Both the position numbers and the translations under genes were made by a program. The notes under the pieces are model-generated. The model ran no database searches and was not told where the DNA came from. It saw only the letters and a program-made list of their open reading frames with translations. 64,000 bases of DNA, from positions 1 to 64,000 of the forward strand of contig CAYPLR010000002.1 in assembly GCA_964411675.1 (NCBI GenBank), in the 5' to 3' direction. Numbering within the stretch: the stretch's first letter is position 1; every line of letters begins with the position of its first letter. This document shows, one piece after another, positions 44,672 to 54,087 of this stretch. This DNA comes from JAAYBG01 sp964411675 (GTDB lineage Bacteria > Bacillota_I > Bacilli_A > ML615J-28 > CAG-698).

Positions 44672-46018
44672 ATGAAACGAAGGATAATTGCTTTTTTAAA
44701 AGAAAACAATATAAATCTTAACGGAAAAAAAATAGTTTTGGCGGTATCAACAGGGATTGATTCTATGGTGATGCTTCATGTATTTATGCAGTTAATAAAA
44801 GAATTAAACTTTTCTGTTGTTGTTGCTCATGTGAATCATCAAAAAAGAGTGCAATCACAAGAAGAAGAAGAATTCATCCGGAAGTTTTGCTTGGATAATC
44901 AATTAATTTGTTATGTGAAGAGATTAGATTTTTCTCATGTTACAGAGAATTTTCAAGCAGATGCTCGAAGAAAAAGATATGAATTTTTTCAAGAAGTTTT
45001 AGAGAAGGAAAACGCCGAGTATTTGGTATTAGCTCATCATGGGAATGATGTATTGGAGACAATTATGATGCGATTATTAAGGGGAAGTTCATTAAGTGGT
45101 TATGCAGGAATGAAAGCTATCGTGCCTTTTAATAACAAAACCATTCTTCGTCCATTCCTTACTGTGTTGAAATGTGATATTGAACAATATCAACAATTAC
45201 ATCATATTGAGTATTATGAGGATCAATCAAATATAGAGGATTTGTATACTCGTAATCGACTTCGCAAAGAAGTTATTCCTGCTTTGATTAAGGAAGATCA
45301 AAATGTCCACTTAAAGTTTTTAGAATTCTCTGAAACTTTGGAAGAAGCTAGTGCAGAAATTCATAAAATTCGTGATGATTTCATTCAAAAAAAAGTGACT
45401 TCTGATCAAGAAAAAGTATCGTTTAATATCCTAGATTTTAAAAAGCTTTCAACATATATGCAAACGGAAGTACTCTATGAACTTCTTAAAAGTTACAATT
45501 TGGGAAAAGCGAACATTGTGGAATTGTTGAAATTGATAAATTCTAGTAAAGCAAATCATGAAGTTTTATACAAAAAAGATTTAACATTTGTAAAAGAATA
45601 CAATAAAATTTATTTCTTCTTTAAAGAGTTAATCAGTGAGAACATAAATATTGTGATTTCTGAATGTAAAAAGTATCTAGTTAATGACACTATTGCAATA
45701 AATGTAACAAAAAAAACAGCAGAAAATATTACAAATGACAACTGTTTATGTTATAATAGTAACAACTTACCATTAGTGCTTCGTTCCCGAAAACCTGCAG
45801 ATAAAATAAAACTTTCTCAAGGCTATAAAAAAGTCAAAGATTTATTGATTGACAAAAAAATAGGAATCTTACAAAGAAAAAGAGTTTTAATTTTAGAAGA
45901 TGGTTCTCATGAAATATTAGCTGTTTTAGGGATCAAGAAAAGCGAAAAATTAAAAGAAATAAAAATCAAAGATATTATGATATCATTGGAGGAAAAAACA
46001 AATGGACAAATTTATTGA
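44672..46018 (+). CDS. tilS: tRNA(Ile)-lysidine synthase
   Basis: A 448-residue N-type ATP pyrophosphatase that converts C34 of the CAU-anticodon tRNA-Ile to lysidine, allowing AUA decoding. The PP-loop is VSTGIDS (25-31), a form also found in other Firmicutes TilS in place of SGGxDS. HHGNDVLET near 128-136 and the C-terminal TilS domain (LVLRSRKPADKI…) are present. It overlaps hpt by 17 bases; tilS-hpt-ftsH is a conserved Bacillota order. Confidence 0.95.
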   Translation: MKRRIIAFLKENNINLNGKKIVLAVSTGIDSMVMLHVFMQLIKELNFSVVVAHVNHQKRVQSQEEEEFIRKFCLDNQLICYVKRLDFSHVTENFQADARRKRYEFFQEVLEKENAEYLVLAHHGNDVLETIMMRLLRGSSLSGYAGMKAIVPFNNKTILRPFLTVLKCDIEQYQQLHHIEYYEDQSNIEDLYTRNRLRKEVIPALIKEDQNVHLKFLEFSETLEEASAEIHKIRDDFIQKKVTSDQEKVSFNILDFKKLSTYMQTEVLYELLKSYNLGKANIVELLKLINSSKANHEVLYKKDLTFVKEYNKIYFFFKELISENINIVISECKKYLVNDTIAINVTKKTAENITNDNCLCYNSNNLPLVLRSRKPADKIKLSQGYKKVKDLLIDKKIGILQRKRVLILEDGSHEILAVLGIKKSEKLKEIKIKDIMISLEEKTNGQIY

Positions 46019-46541
46019 GGAAGTTTTGTTCACCCATGAAGAAATCGTTGAAAAAAGTAAAGAATTAGGTAAAATTCTTACAAAAGATTATCAAGATAAA
46101 TGTCCAGTTTTAATTGGTTTATTAAAGGGATGTGTGCCATTTATGGCTGAATTAATCAAACACATCAAATGCGATTTGGAAATTGATTTCATGAAAGCTT
46201 CTAGTTATGAAGGAACCTGTTCAACAGGAACAGTTACCATAACAAAGGATATGAATACTTCTGTTGTTGGACGTCATGTTATTATTGTAGAAGATATTGT
46301 TGATAGTGGACTAACCTTACAACAAGTAATGAATTTATTAAGAGATCGTAAGGCAGCAAGTATTGAAGTAGTTGCCCTTTTAGATAAGCCAGCAGGAAGA
46401 ACAATCAAATGTTTTGAACCAAAATATGTTGGTTTTATAATTCCACCAAAGTTTGTTGTAGGCTTTGGACTTGATTATAATGAATTGTATCGAAATTTAG
46501 ATTATGTAGGAGTGTTAAAAAAATCTGTTTATGAGAAATAA
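46002..46541 (+). CDS. hpt: Hypoxanthine phosphoribosyltransferase
   Basis: A 179-residue purine salvage enzyme that makes IMP or GMP from hypoxanthine or guanine and PRPP. The PRPP-binding motif is VEDIVDSGLTL (about 96-106), and GLLKGCVPFM near 38-47 is the PPi loop. Length is normal. The ribosome-binding site GGAGG lies in the tilS end. FtsH follows after 13 bases. Confidence 0.96.
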   Translation: MDKFIEEVLFTHEEIVEKSKELGKILTKDYQDKCPVLIGLLKGCVPFMAELIKHIKCDLEIDFMKASSYEGTCSTGTVTITKDMNTSVVGRHVIIVEDIVDSGLTLQQVMNLLRDRKAASIEVVALLDKPAGRTIKCFEPKYVGFIIPPKFVVGFGLDYNELYRNLDYVGVLKKSVYEK

Positions 46542-46554
46542 GGAGGTGGTGTAA

Positions 46555-48645
46555 ATGCCACAACAACAAGAGGGATCAAGAAAATTTAAAAAATCAGATA
46601 TAGGATTATTAATTGTTTTCGTCGCTATTTTAGTGGGAATATTTATTTTAGTTAATAATTCATTAGGAAAGCCTGATGAATTAACCCAATATGATTTTCA
46701 TGAGCTATTAGAAGATGAAAAATTAAAATCAATTAATATCAAACCTATTGGAGGAGATAACAAAGATTTCTTTGAAGTATATGGTACCTATTTAGATGCT
46801 ACGAACGAAGAAAAGAATTACTCCACTGTATTGTCTATTGAATATGTAAATGAAAATATTTTAAGTACTGAGGGAATGGCAAAATACAACATCAATCCTA
46901 AAATTGTAAAATTGGTTACAGTGGATTGGTTTAGTATCATTTTTATGGTAGTTTTACCAATAGCATTAATTGTTGGTTTTGTTGTTTTCATTAGTAAAAA
47001 CGCGAATAATAGTAATAATAAAGCCTTTGAATTTGCAAAAACAAGAGCAAAATTAAGTAAAAAAACAGACACAACATTTAAAGATGTTGCTGGTTGTGAT
47101 GAAGAAAAACAAGAGTTAGAAGAGATTATTGACTTTTTAAAGAATCCAAGAAAATATTTTGAAATTGGAGCAAGAATACCGAAGGGTGTTTTATTAATTG
47201 GCCCTCCAGGAACAGGTAAAACTTTACTTGCAAGAGCGGTTGCTGGTGAAGCAAAAGTTCCATTTTATTCTATTTCAGGTAGTGATTTCGTTGAAATGTT
47301 TGTTGGAGTAGGTGCTAGCCGTGTTCGTGATATGTTTAAAACAGCGAAACAGACAGCCCCATGCATTGTTTTTATCGATGAAATTGATGCTGTAGGTCGT
47401 CAAAGAGGAGCAGGTCTTGGTGGTGGACATGATGAAAGAGAACAAACATTAAATCAATTGTTGGTTGAAATGGATGGATTTGCTCAAAATAGTGGTGTTA
47501 TTGTTATGGCAGCCACAAATAGAGCGGATATTCTTGATCCTGCTTTATTACGTCCAGGAAGATTCGATCGCCAGATTAGAATTAGTAATCCTGATGTAAA
47601 GGGAAGAAAAGAAATCATGCAAGTGCATGCACGTAATAAGAAATTATCACCAAAGATTAATCTTGAAGACATCGCTCGTCGTACACCAGGCTTTAGTGGT
47701 GCTGATTTAGAAAACTTACTAAATGAAGCAGCATTATTAGCGGCACGTGAGAATCGTCGAGAAATTAAAATTTACGATATTGATGAAGCCATCGATAGAG
47801 TATTAATGGGACCTGCAAAACGAAGTCGTAAATATTCAGAAAAAGAAAAACAAATCGTTTCTTATCATGAATCAGGACATGCTGTTTTAGGTGTTAAATT
47901 AGAGAATGCCGAGATTGTTCAAAAAGTTACCATTGTCCCACGGGGTGATGCTGGTGGATATTCAATGATGACACCAGAAGAGGAAAGATTCTTACAAACG
48001 AAACAAGGATTACTAGATACGATTACAGGCCTTTTAGGTGGGCGAGTTGCTGAAGAGCTTATGACAACCGAAATTACTACGGGAGCTCATAATGACTTCC
48101 AAAAAGCTACTTTAATTGCAAGGGCAATGGTCACTGAATATGGAATGAGCGAATTAGGACCAATCCAATATGAGCAAAGAAGCCAAACAGTCTTCCTTGG
48201 TCGTGACTATATGAGTGATAAAAACTTCTCTGATCAAGTTGCGATGGAGATTGACCATGCCGTTCGTAATATTATTGAAGAATGCTATCAAAGAGCCAAA
48301 ACGGTATTAACAGAAAATAAAGATTTGTTAATTAATATTGCTAAACACCTAATGGATATTGAAACACTAACAAAAGAAGACATTTATGAAATCGTAAATA
48401 CAGGTCGTCTTGAGTGGTGGGAAAAGAAAAAAGCCAAAGAGGAAGCTCAAAAAATAGCTGCTGAGAAGGAACAAGAATTAAATGAAATCTATCAAAAGCA
48501 ATTAAAAGCAATGGAAGAAGCAAAAAAAGCTAGTGGTGAAACAGCTTCACCAAGTACAAGCAATGTTGATCCAGCTGCAGATTCTAAAGAATTGTTCCGT
48601 GAAGCATTGGCTAAAGATGAGAAAGAAAAACCTGAGGAAAAATAA
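46555..48645 (+). CDS. ftsH: ATP-dependent zinc metalloprotease FtsH
   Basis: A 696-residue membrane AAA+ protease for quality control of membrane and regulatory proteins. Two membrane helices (about 14-34 and 123-145) flank an outside domain; Walker A GPPGTGKT is at about 216-223, the second region of homology holds RPGRFDRQ, and the zinc site HESGH is at 438-442. The tail (about 625-696) is charged and coiled-coil-like. The ATG follows a very strong AAGGAGGTGGTG. Its stop codon shares one A with the rqcP start. Confidence 0.98.
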   Translation: MPQQQEGSRKFKKSDIGLLIVFVAILVGIFILVNNSLGKPDELTQYDFHELLEDEKLKSINIKPIGGDNKDFFEVYGTYLDATNEEKNYSTVLSIEYVNENILSTEGMAKYNINPKIVKLVTVDWFSIIFMVVLPIALIVGFVVFISKNANNSNNKAFEFAKTRAKLSKKTDTTFKDVAGCDEEKQELEEIIDFLKNPRKYFEIGARIPKGVLLIGPPGTGKTLLARAVAGEAKVPFYSISGSDFVEMFVGVGASRVRDMFKTAKQTAPCIVFIDEIDAVGRQRGAGLGGGHDEREQTLNQLLVEMDGFAQNSGVIVMAATNRADILDPALLRPGRFDRQIRISNPDVKGRKEIMQVHARNKKLSPKINLEDIARRTPGFSGADLENLLNEAALLAARENRREIKIYDIDEAIDRVLMGPAKRSRKYSEKEKQIVSYHESGHAVLGVKLENAEIVQKVTIVPRGDAGGYSMMTPEEERFLQTKQGLLDTITGLLGGRVAEELMTTEITTGAHNDFQKATLIARAMVTEYGMSELGPIQYEQRSQTVFLGRDYMSDKNFSDQVAMEIDHAVRNIIEECYQRAKTVLTENKDLLINIAKHLMDIETLTKEDIYEIVNTGRLEWWEKKKAKEEAQKIAAEKEQELNEIYQKQLKAMEEAKKASGETASPSTSNVDPAADSKELFREALAKDEKEKPEEK

Positions 48646-48899
48646 TGAGAGTAGATAAGTTTCTCAAGGTTTCGCGCTTAATTAAAAGAAGAACGGTAGC
48701 GAAAGAAGCAAGTGACAGCGATAAAATTATCGTGAATGGAAAGATTGCTAAACCAAGTACTATTTTAAAAATAGGCGATAAATTGGAAATAAATTATTTC
48801 AAGAAAAAAATGATAGTTATCGTAAAAGCTTTGACAACTTCAACAAAAAAAGAAGATGCCGATGCGATGTATGACGTCATAGAAATCATTGATAATTAA
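48645..48899 (+). CDS. rqcP: S4-domain ribosome-associated protein RqcP (YabO)
   Basis: An 84-residue protein made of one S4 RNA-binding domain (MRVDKFLKVSRLIKRRTVAKEA…). In Bacillus RqcP binds stalled 50S subunits together with RqcH during alanine tailing. It starts inside the ftsH stop codon, so it is coupled to it. In Bacillus yabO lies in the same wider neighbourhood. It is followed by a terminator. Confidence 0.9.
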   Translation: MRVDKFLKVSRLIKRRTVAKEASDSDKIIVNGKIAKPSTILKIGDKLEINYFKKKMIVIVKALTTSTKKEDADAMYDVIEIIDN

Positions 48900-48930
48900 T
48901 GCAAAGTGAAAAAAACTTTGCATTTTTTTA
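48900..48930 (+). terminator. Terminator after rqcP
   Basis: TGCAAAGT (48900-48907) pairs with ACTTTGCA (48915-48922), then seven T's. Confidence 0.9.
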
Positions 48931-49003
48931 TGTAAAAAAATGCTTTTGATTTTCTTTATAAAAGCAATAACATGTGGTATAATAATTAAAAAGAGGTATG
49001 GTT

Positions 49004-50296
49004 ATGAAAAAAGGTTTAAAAATTGCTATTATCGGTTCAGGAAGTACTTATACACCTGAATTAATTGAAGGATTCATTAATAAAAAAGATTCTTTACCAT
49101 TAAAAGAATTGTTCCTAATGGATATTGAAGAGCGAAAATTGAATATTGTTGGGGGCTTATGCGAGCGTATGATTAAAGCAGCAGGATTAGCCTGTAAAGT
49201 AGTATTAACAACAGACTTGACTGCATCGCTTGATAAAGCAGATTTTGTATTGGCTCAAATCAGGGTAGGGAAACTTCCGGCACGAGTTCTCGACGAAAGA
49301 ATACCTTTAAAATATGATTTAATTGGCCAAGAAACAAATGGCATAGGCGGATTTTTCAAAGGAATGAGAACAATACCTGCAATTATGGAGATTGTTCATA
49401 AAATGGAAGAATTGTGTCCAAATGCTTGGCTAATCAATTTTTCTAATCCTTCCGGAATGATTGCAGAAGCGGTTTTAAATCATAGTAAAATTAAAATGAT
49501 GGGTCTATGTAACGTTCCGATTAATATGATTGATAGTTTGAAAAAAAGATTAGCAATCCCTGATGCTGAAGTTGAATATGTTGGCTTAAATCACTTAAGT
49601 TGGATTACTTCAATCAAGTATAAAGGTGTTGATTACCTACAAAAAGCAATTAATGAAGGAATCAATAGTGAAGCCATGAAAAATATTCCTGCAAGTGGGT
49701 TCACTGCTGAATTAATCAAAACTGTTGGAGCGATTCCTTCCTCATATTTAGAATACTATTATTTTAAAGATCAAAAATTAGCAAAAGCAAAAGAAGTAGA
49801 AAAATGTCGAGCTGAAGTATGTATGGAAATAGAAGAGCAATTATTAGATATCTATTCTAATAGCGAACTTCATGTAAAACCAGAACTACTAAGTAAACGA
49901 GGAGGCTCTCGCTACTCTGAAGTTGCAATTAATTTAGTAGATGCGATATACAACGATAAAAATGACATCCAAGTAGTAAATGTATTAAATAAGGGAGCAA
50001 TTCCTTTTATGGGAGATAATGATGCTGTGGAAGTGTGCGCCGTTATTGGTAAAGATGGAGCGAAACCGATAAAAACGCATTTTAAGAATGAGCATATCAA
50101 AGAATATATGTTAATGATGAAAGCTTATGAAAAGCATGCTGTGATAGCAGCATTAACTGGTGATGAGGATGAAGCAATTAGAGCATTAATGATTAATCCT
50201 TTGGTTTTTGATTATAAGAAACTATACCCTTGTTTTCAAGAATTAAAAGAAGTACATAAAACTCACTTACCTCAATTCTTTAAGAAAGAGAAATAA
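49004..50296 (+). CDS. GH4 family glycosidase (6-phospho-beta-glucosidase-like)
   Basis: A 430-residue NAD+ and metal-dependent GH4 enzyme. The Rossmann motif IGSGSTYTPEL is at 9-19, and the metal ligands are Cys169 in GLCNVP and His197 in LNHLSW. The sequence IGQETNGIGGFFKGMRTIP near 108-126 is typical of the 6-phospho-beta-glucosidase branch (LicH/CelF-like). It cleaves phosphorylated disaccharides in the cytoplasm, although no PTS permease is in the window. ATG at 49004 follows AGAGG at seven bases; an ATG at 48998 is too near. The kinase gene follows after three bases. Confidence 0.9.
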   Translation: MKKGLKIAIIGSGSTYTPELIEGFINKKDSLPLKELFLMDIEERKLNIVGGLCERMIKAAGLACKVVLTTDLTASLDKADFVLAQIRVGKLPARVLDERIPLKYDLIGQETNGIGGFFKGMRTIPAIMEIVHKMEELCPNAWLINFSNPSGMIAEAVLNHSKIKMMGLCNVPINMIDSLKKRLAIPDAEVEYVGLNHLSWITSIKYKGVDYLQKAINEGINSEAMKNIPASGFTAELIKTVGAIPSSYLEYYYFKDQKLAKAKEVEKCRAEVCMEIEEQLLDIYSNSELHVKPELLSKRGGSRYSEVAINLVDAIYNDKNDIQVVNVLNKGAIPFMGDNDAVEVCAVIGKDGAKPIKTHFKNEHIKEYMLMMKAYEKHAVIAALTGDEDEAIRALMINPLVFDYKKLYPCFQELKEVHKTHLPQFFKKEK

Positions 50297-50299
50297 AAC

Positions 50300-51316
50300 A
50301 TGAAAGAATATATCATTGGAGTAGATGGTGGTAATACCAAAACAGATTACTTCTTATTTGATATTACCGGTAATTTTATTGATTTTTATCGTGGTGGGAC
50401 TTGTAGTCATGAAGGATTACATGATAGTTTTACTGGCTCATATAGAGTAATGAATGAGGTTTTCACAAGCCTATTTCAGAAGAATAATATCAATATCAAG
50501 CAAATAAAGACAGCTGTGTTTGGTTTAGCGGGTGTAGACACTCCATTTCAAAAAGCAAAACTTGAAGAAGTGATACAAATGTTAGGATTCACACAATTTA
50601 AAGTTGTTAATGATTCTTTTTTAGGAATTAAAGCAGGGACTACTAACGGGTATGGTGTTTGTTCTATTAATGGGACAGGAACATCAAGTGGAGGAATTGA
50701 CCTAGATGGTAAAGATCTACAAGTCGGTGGTATTGGTGCTATTGTAGGAGATGAAGCGGGTGGATCTTGGATAGCTAGACAAGCGATTAGAGTTGTTTAT
50801 GATGCCTGTTACCGTTTTGGGCAACAAACTTTATTAACAGAAATTGTCATGAAAGAATTAGGTGTTAATGATAAATATTATTTAATGGAAGCAATTAGCA
50901 AAAACTTGACTCAACGCAAGATTAATCTAACAACATTAACAATTGCTGTCTTCGAATGTGCTAATAAAAATGATCAAGTAGCACTTCAAATCTTAAAAAA
51001 CATGGCTGATAATCTTGCAAGAAGCGCTGGCGGCTGTGTAGTCAATCTTAATTTTCCAGAAAAAGTTGAGATTGTATTGGCTGGAAGTGTTTGGGTAAAA
51101 GGATCATGTCCGGTTTTAATCGAAGAATTCACAAAAAAAATTGAAGAATATACCAATAAAAAATGTAACATAATTACTTTAAACGTTCCACCAGCAACAG
51201 GTGCTATTGTATGGGCATTAGAACTTGCCACAGGAAAGTTCCCTGATTATGAAACAAGAAAGTTAATCAGTGGTAACGTTGAAAAAGAATTAGGAAGAAT
51301 AGAACGTCACGAATAA
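50300..51316 (+). CDS. BadF/BadG-type sugar kinase (N-acetylglucosamine kinase-like)
   Basis: A 338-residue ASKHA-fold kinase. Phosphate-1 motif GVDGGNTKTDY is at 8-18, NGTGTSSGG near 130, and GGIGAIVGDEAGGSWIARQAI near 146-166; these match GlcNAc kinases and the Bacillus MurK group. It probably phosphorylates an amino sugar freed from cell wall or chitin fragments. It is coupled with the GH4 gene upstream and Maf downstream (one-base gap). The precise substrate is unknown. Confidence 0.85.
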   Translation: MKEYIIGVDGGNTKTDYFLFDITGNFIDFYRGGTCSHEGLHDSFTGSYRVMNEVFTSLFQKNNINIKQIKTAVFGLAGVDTPFQKAKLEEVIQMLGFTQFKVVNDSFLGIKAGTTNGYGVCSINGTGTSSGGIDLDGKDLQVGGIGAIVGDEAGGSWIARQAIRVVYDACYRFGQQTLLTEIVMKELGVNDKYYLMEAISKNLTQRKINLTTLTIAVFECANKNDQVALQILKNMADNLARSAGGCVVNLNFPEKVEIVLAGSVWVKGSCPVLIEEFTKKIEEYTNKKCNIITLNVPPATGAIVWALELATGKFPDYETRKLISGNVEKELGRIERHE

Positions 51317-51317
51317 T

Positions 51318-51893
51318 ATGAAAATTATATTAGGGTCAAAGTCACCACGAAGAAAAGAACTACTAAAACAAATGGGGATTTCTTTTGAAGTTTATACGTT
51401 AGATGTAAATGAAGATATTAAAGATTTTAAAGATCCTCAGGACTATGTTACTAAAACAGCATTGAAAAAGGGAAAAGCAATATCACAAGTTTTTCCTAAT
51501 GACATCGTTATTTGTGCAGATACGATTGTCGCGCATAACAATCGTATTTTAGAAAAACCTAAAACTAAAGAGGAAGCATACCAAATGATTCAGGAATTGC
51601 AAGGAGATGCTCACTTTGTTTATACAGCGGTATACTTAGGACTAAACGATAAGATTGAAGTATTTGTTGAGGAAACAAAAGTAACAATTGATCATATGAG
51701 CGAAGCTGAAATCGAAGAATATGTCAATACAAAAGAACCCTATGATAAAGCTGGTGCTTATGCAATTCAAGGATTTTTTGGAAGATATGTACAAAAGATT
51801 GAGGGAGATTACTATAATGTAATGGGACTACCAGTGAATAGGGTATATCGTGAAATTAAAAAATTAGGATTAACATTGGAGTTAGAGCGTTGA
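51318..51893 (+). CDS. maf: Maf family nucleotide pyrophosphatase
   Basis: A 191-residue Maf/Ham1-fold enzyme. LGSKSPRRKELL opens the protein (5-16), CADTIV near 67-72 and GAYAIQG near 144-150 mark the dTTP/UTP pyrophosphatase (YhdE) branch. It removes non-canonical nucleotides and is tied to arrest of septation in Bacillus. The stop codon sits in the hairpin terminator of the operon. Confidence 0.94.
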   Translation: MKIILGSKSPRRKELLKQMGISFEVYTLDVNEDIKDFKDPQDYVTKTALKKGKAISQVFPNDIVICADTIVAHNNRILEKPKTKEEAYQMIQELQGDAHFVYTAVYLGLNDKIEVFVEETKVTIDHMSEAEIEEYVNTKEPYDKAGAYAIQGFFGRYVQKIEGDYYNVMGLPVNRVYREIKKLGLTLELER

Positions 51894-51915
51894 AAAAGTC
51901 AACGCTCATTTTTTA
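51885..51915 (+). terminator. Terminator after maf
   Basis: GAGCGTTGA (51885-51893) pairs with TCAACGCTC (51899-51907), loop AAAAG, then a T run. The 5' arm contains the maf stop codon. Confidence 0.9.
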
Positions 51916-51971
51916 TATTTGTAAATAATGTCCAAGTGAGGATATATTTCATAGATACTCCCTTTATGGGG

Positions 51972-52009
51972 AAAATAAAAACCACCTTTTTATCATTTTA
52001 AAAAGGTGG
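51972..52009 (-). terminator. Terminator of the minus-strand M42 peptidase-Hsp33 operon
   Basis: On the minus strand CCACCTTTTTA (52009-51999) pairs with TAAAAAGGTGG (51992-51982), followed by a T run complementary to the A-rich 51972-51981. Confidence 0.85.
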
Positions 52010-52039
52010 CTTGTCATCGTTCTGACTCGGATGTTAATT

Positions 52040-53071
52040 CTATTTTTTTTCATTGTATTCAATTAGTAGTTTTAATGTGTTAATTACTCCATCAATATGT
52101 GTTCTTTCCATTCCATGAGAAGCATGAACACCAGGACCAATTAAAGCCCCTCTAATGTTGTTTCCCGCTTTTAATGCAGCAGAAACATCAGAACCATAAA
52201 ATGGATAGATATCAACTACATAAGATAATTTTGCGTTTTTTGCACAGGAAATTAAATCATTGGTTAAATCTAGATTATAGGGACCGCTAGTATCTTTAGC
52301 ACAAATGGAAACATCATATTCTGTACAAGACAAGTCTTCTCCAATACACCCCATGTCTACAGCGATTAATTCATCCACCTCTGGAATATAACTAGCACCA
52401 AATCCAACTTCTTCGTTTGTTGAAAAAATAAATTTCAATGTGTTTTTTGGCTCAATATTATTTTCTAGTAAATAATCGATAAATCCAAATAAAATAGCGA
52501 CGCTTATTTTATCATCTAAGAATCTAGATTTAATAAAACCAGAAGGAGTAATAACTGTCTTAGGGTCTAGAACAATGAAGTCACCATTTCCGATTCCCAA
52601 ATCAAGTACATCTTGTTTGTTTTTAACTTTTTCATCAAGACGAACAAACATATTAGCATCATCACGTGGAAGCGTGCGAGAATCTTTATAAACGTGAACA
52701 GAAGGTGCTGCGGATAAAAATGTACCTGTAAACTTTCTTCCATTGCGGGTAATAATATAGCAATATTCTCCATCATAAGTTGGAAGTATTGGCCCTCCAA
52801 GGACACTAAACTTTAATTCACCCTTGCTTGTGATACTTCTTACCATAGCTCCTAAAGTATCAACATGAGCAGAAAAACCAGTTATCTTTTTGCCTTTTCC
52901 TGGAATAGTGATTACTAAATTACCATTTTTCGAAACCTCATGCATAAGATTGCGCTTTTTTGCTTCCTCTTTTAGAAACTCAACAGCGACATTTGTATAT
53001 CCTGATGGGCTTGGAATACTTAGAATATCTTTTGTAAATGCTAATAATTTTTCTTGGTTAATTGATTTCAT
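52040..53071 (-). CDS. M42 family aminopeptidase (glutamyl/deblocking aminopeptidase-like)
   Basis: A 343-residue cytoplasmic dinuclear-metal peptidase. Metal-site motifs: FSAHVDTLGAM near 62, RFLDDKIS near 175, STNEEVGFG near 210, VDMGCIGED near 230, and the final ligand in GVHASHGMERTH near 315-326. M42 enzymes form large tetrahedral particles that trim peptides. ATG at 53071 is preferred because AAAGGT precedes it; an in-frame ATG 21 bases upstream is possible. It overlaps the end of hslO by 14 bases, so the two are coupled. Confidence 0.92.
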   Translation of the reverse strand: MKSINQEKLLAFTKDILSIPSPSGYTNVAVEFLKEEAKKRNLMHEVSKNGNLVITIPGKGKKITGFSAHVDTLGAMVRSITSKGELKFSVLGGPILPTYDGEYCYIITRNGRKFTGTFLSAAPSVHVYKDSRTLPRDDANMFVRLDEKVKNKQDVLDLGIGNGDFIVLDPKTVITPSGFIKSRFLDDKISVAILFGFIDYLLENNIEPKNTLKFIFSTNEEVGFGASYIPEVDELIAVDMGCIGEDLSCTEYDVSICAKDTSGPYNLDLTNDLISCAKNAKLSYVVDIYPFYGSDVSAALKAGNNIRGALIGPGVHASHGMERTHIDGVINTLKLLIEYNEKK

Positions 53072-53948
53072 TTTTGTTTTTACCTTTCGCATGGACTAGT
53101 ATTTTGTTTAATTCTTCTTCACTATATCGGTACACTTCTTTACAATAGTGACAAATAACTTCCGCTTTATGATCTTTTGTAATCATTTCATTTATTTCTT
53201 CTTTTCCTAGAGAAGCAATTCCTCCAGCAAATTTTTCTTTTGAACAATTGCATTTAAATTGTATCTCTTTCGTTTCTATGATGTGATAATCATCCTTAAA
53301 AATAAGTTTTAATATCTCTTCTTGATTAGGATATTCCATTAATAATTTTGAAAAAGAACTTAGTAATTTAATTCTACTCTCAAGAAAATCGATATCCTCT
53401 TCTAATGCATCGGGTAATAACTGAATTAAAATACCTCCAAACACTTGAGCGAAGCCATCAGTTGTAAAATATGATCCTAGACTTATTAAAGAAGGAGTTT
53501 GCTCGCTAGTTGTAAAGTAATAGGTGAAGTCTTTTGCTAAGTCTCCTGTTTGAATAGGAATTGTAGATATGAAAAAATCTTTTAGTTTTAAATCTTTAAT
53601 AACTTCGATATAACCATTATATCCAAGTGTTGTAACATCATCTATGGTTTGCTTGTTATCAAAATGAACATGTTCTCTACCTACATAACCACGAACGTTG
53701 CCTTTTGCATCAGCATCGGCAACAACATTGCCAATGGGGCCATTACCATCAATTTTAATAGTAAGGGCTTCTTCCCCTTTCAACATTGCTCCCATCATTA
53801 TCCCAATAGTCATTGTCTTTCCCAGAACAGAAGCTGCACTAGGCCATAGATCATGACGTTTAATTGCTTCATTTGTGATATCAACAGAATTAGCAAGAAA
53901 AACTCTTACTCTTTCATTTAGTGCTAGAGCTTTTATTAAAATACCCAT
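53058..53948 (-). CDS. hslO: Redox-regulated chaperone Hsp33
   Basis: A 296-residue holdase chaperone activated by oxidation. The zinc-binding cysteines are C233-x-C235 and C266-x2-C269 near the C-terminus. The N-terminal domain opening (LIKALALNERVRVFLANS) is typical. ATG at 53948 follows GGAGGAGAAGA; an upstream alternative start at 53993 would add a non-conserved basic extension. A good promoter (TTGATT, 17 bases, TAAAAT; 54002-53974) lies just upstream and is divergent to the YcxB-like gene. Confidence 0.95.
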   Translation of the reverse strand: MGILIKALALNERVRVFLANSVDITNEAIKRHDLWPSAASVLGKTMTIGIMMGAMLKGEEALTIKIDGNGPIGNVVADADAKGNVRGYVGREHVHFDNKQTIDDVTTLGYNGYIEVIKDLKLKDFFISTIPIQTGDLAKDFTYYFTTSEQTPSLISLGSYFTTDGFAQVFGGILIQLLPDALEEDIDFLESRIKLLSSFSKLLMEYPNQEEILKLIFKDDYHIIETKEIQFKCNCSKEKFAGGIASLGKEEINEMITKDHKAEVICHYCKEVYRYSEEELNKILVHAKGKNKNEIN

Positions 53949-53973
53949 TCTTCTCCTCCGTTTAATTACATAT

Positions 53974-54002
53974 ATTTTAGTATAAAATGTCATTTAAATC
54001 AA
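53974..54002 (-). promoter_or_regulatory. Promoter of hslO
   Basis: Minus strand TTGATT (54002-53997), 17-base spacer, TAAAAT (53979-53974). Confidence 0.7.
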
Positions 54003-54021
54003 CTTATTTGTAAATATTGTT

Positions 54022-54050
54022 TTCCATTATAAAATAAAATATGTTATAAT
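54022..54050 (+). promoter_or_regulatory. Promoter of the YcxB-like gene, divergent from hslO
   Basis: TTCCAT (54022-54027), 17-base spacer, TATAAT (54045-54050) preceded by TGT, an extended -10. Confidence 0.6.
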
Positions 54051-54087
54051 AGACAAAGAAAAATAGAAATTACTGAGAGGGACATCG

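Noticed and set aside
44521..44721. A 66-residue frame between ltaS and tilS
   Set aside because: It covers the ltaS terminator and the tilS promoter and has no ribosome-binding site.
44740..44770. TilS PP-loop STGIDS as a damaged active site
   Set aside because: The S-T-G-x-D-S form occurs in functional TilS of other Firmicutes as far as I recall.
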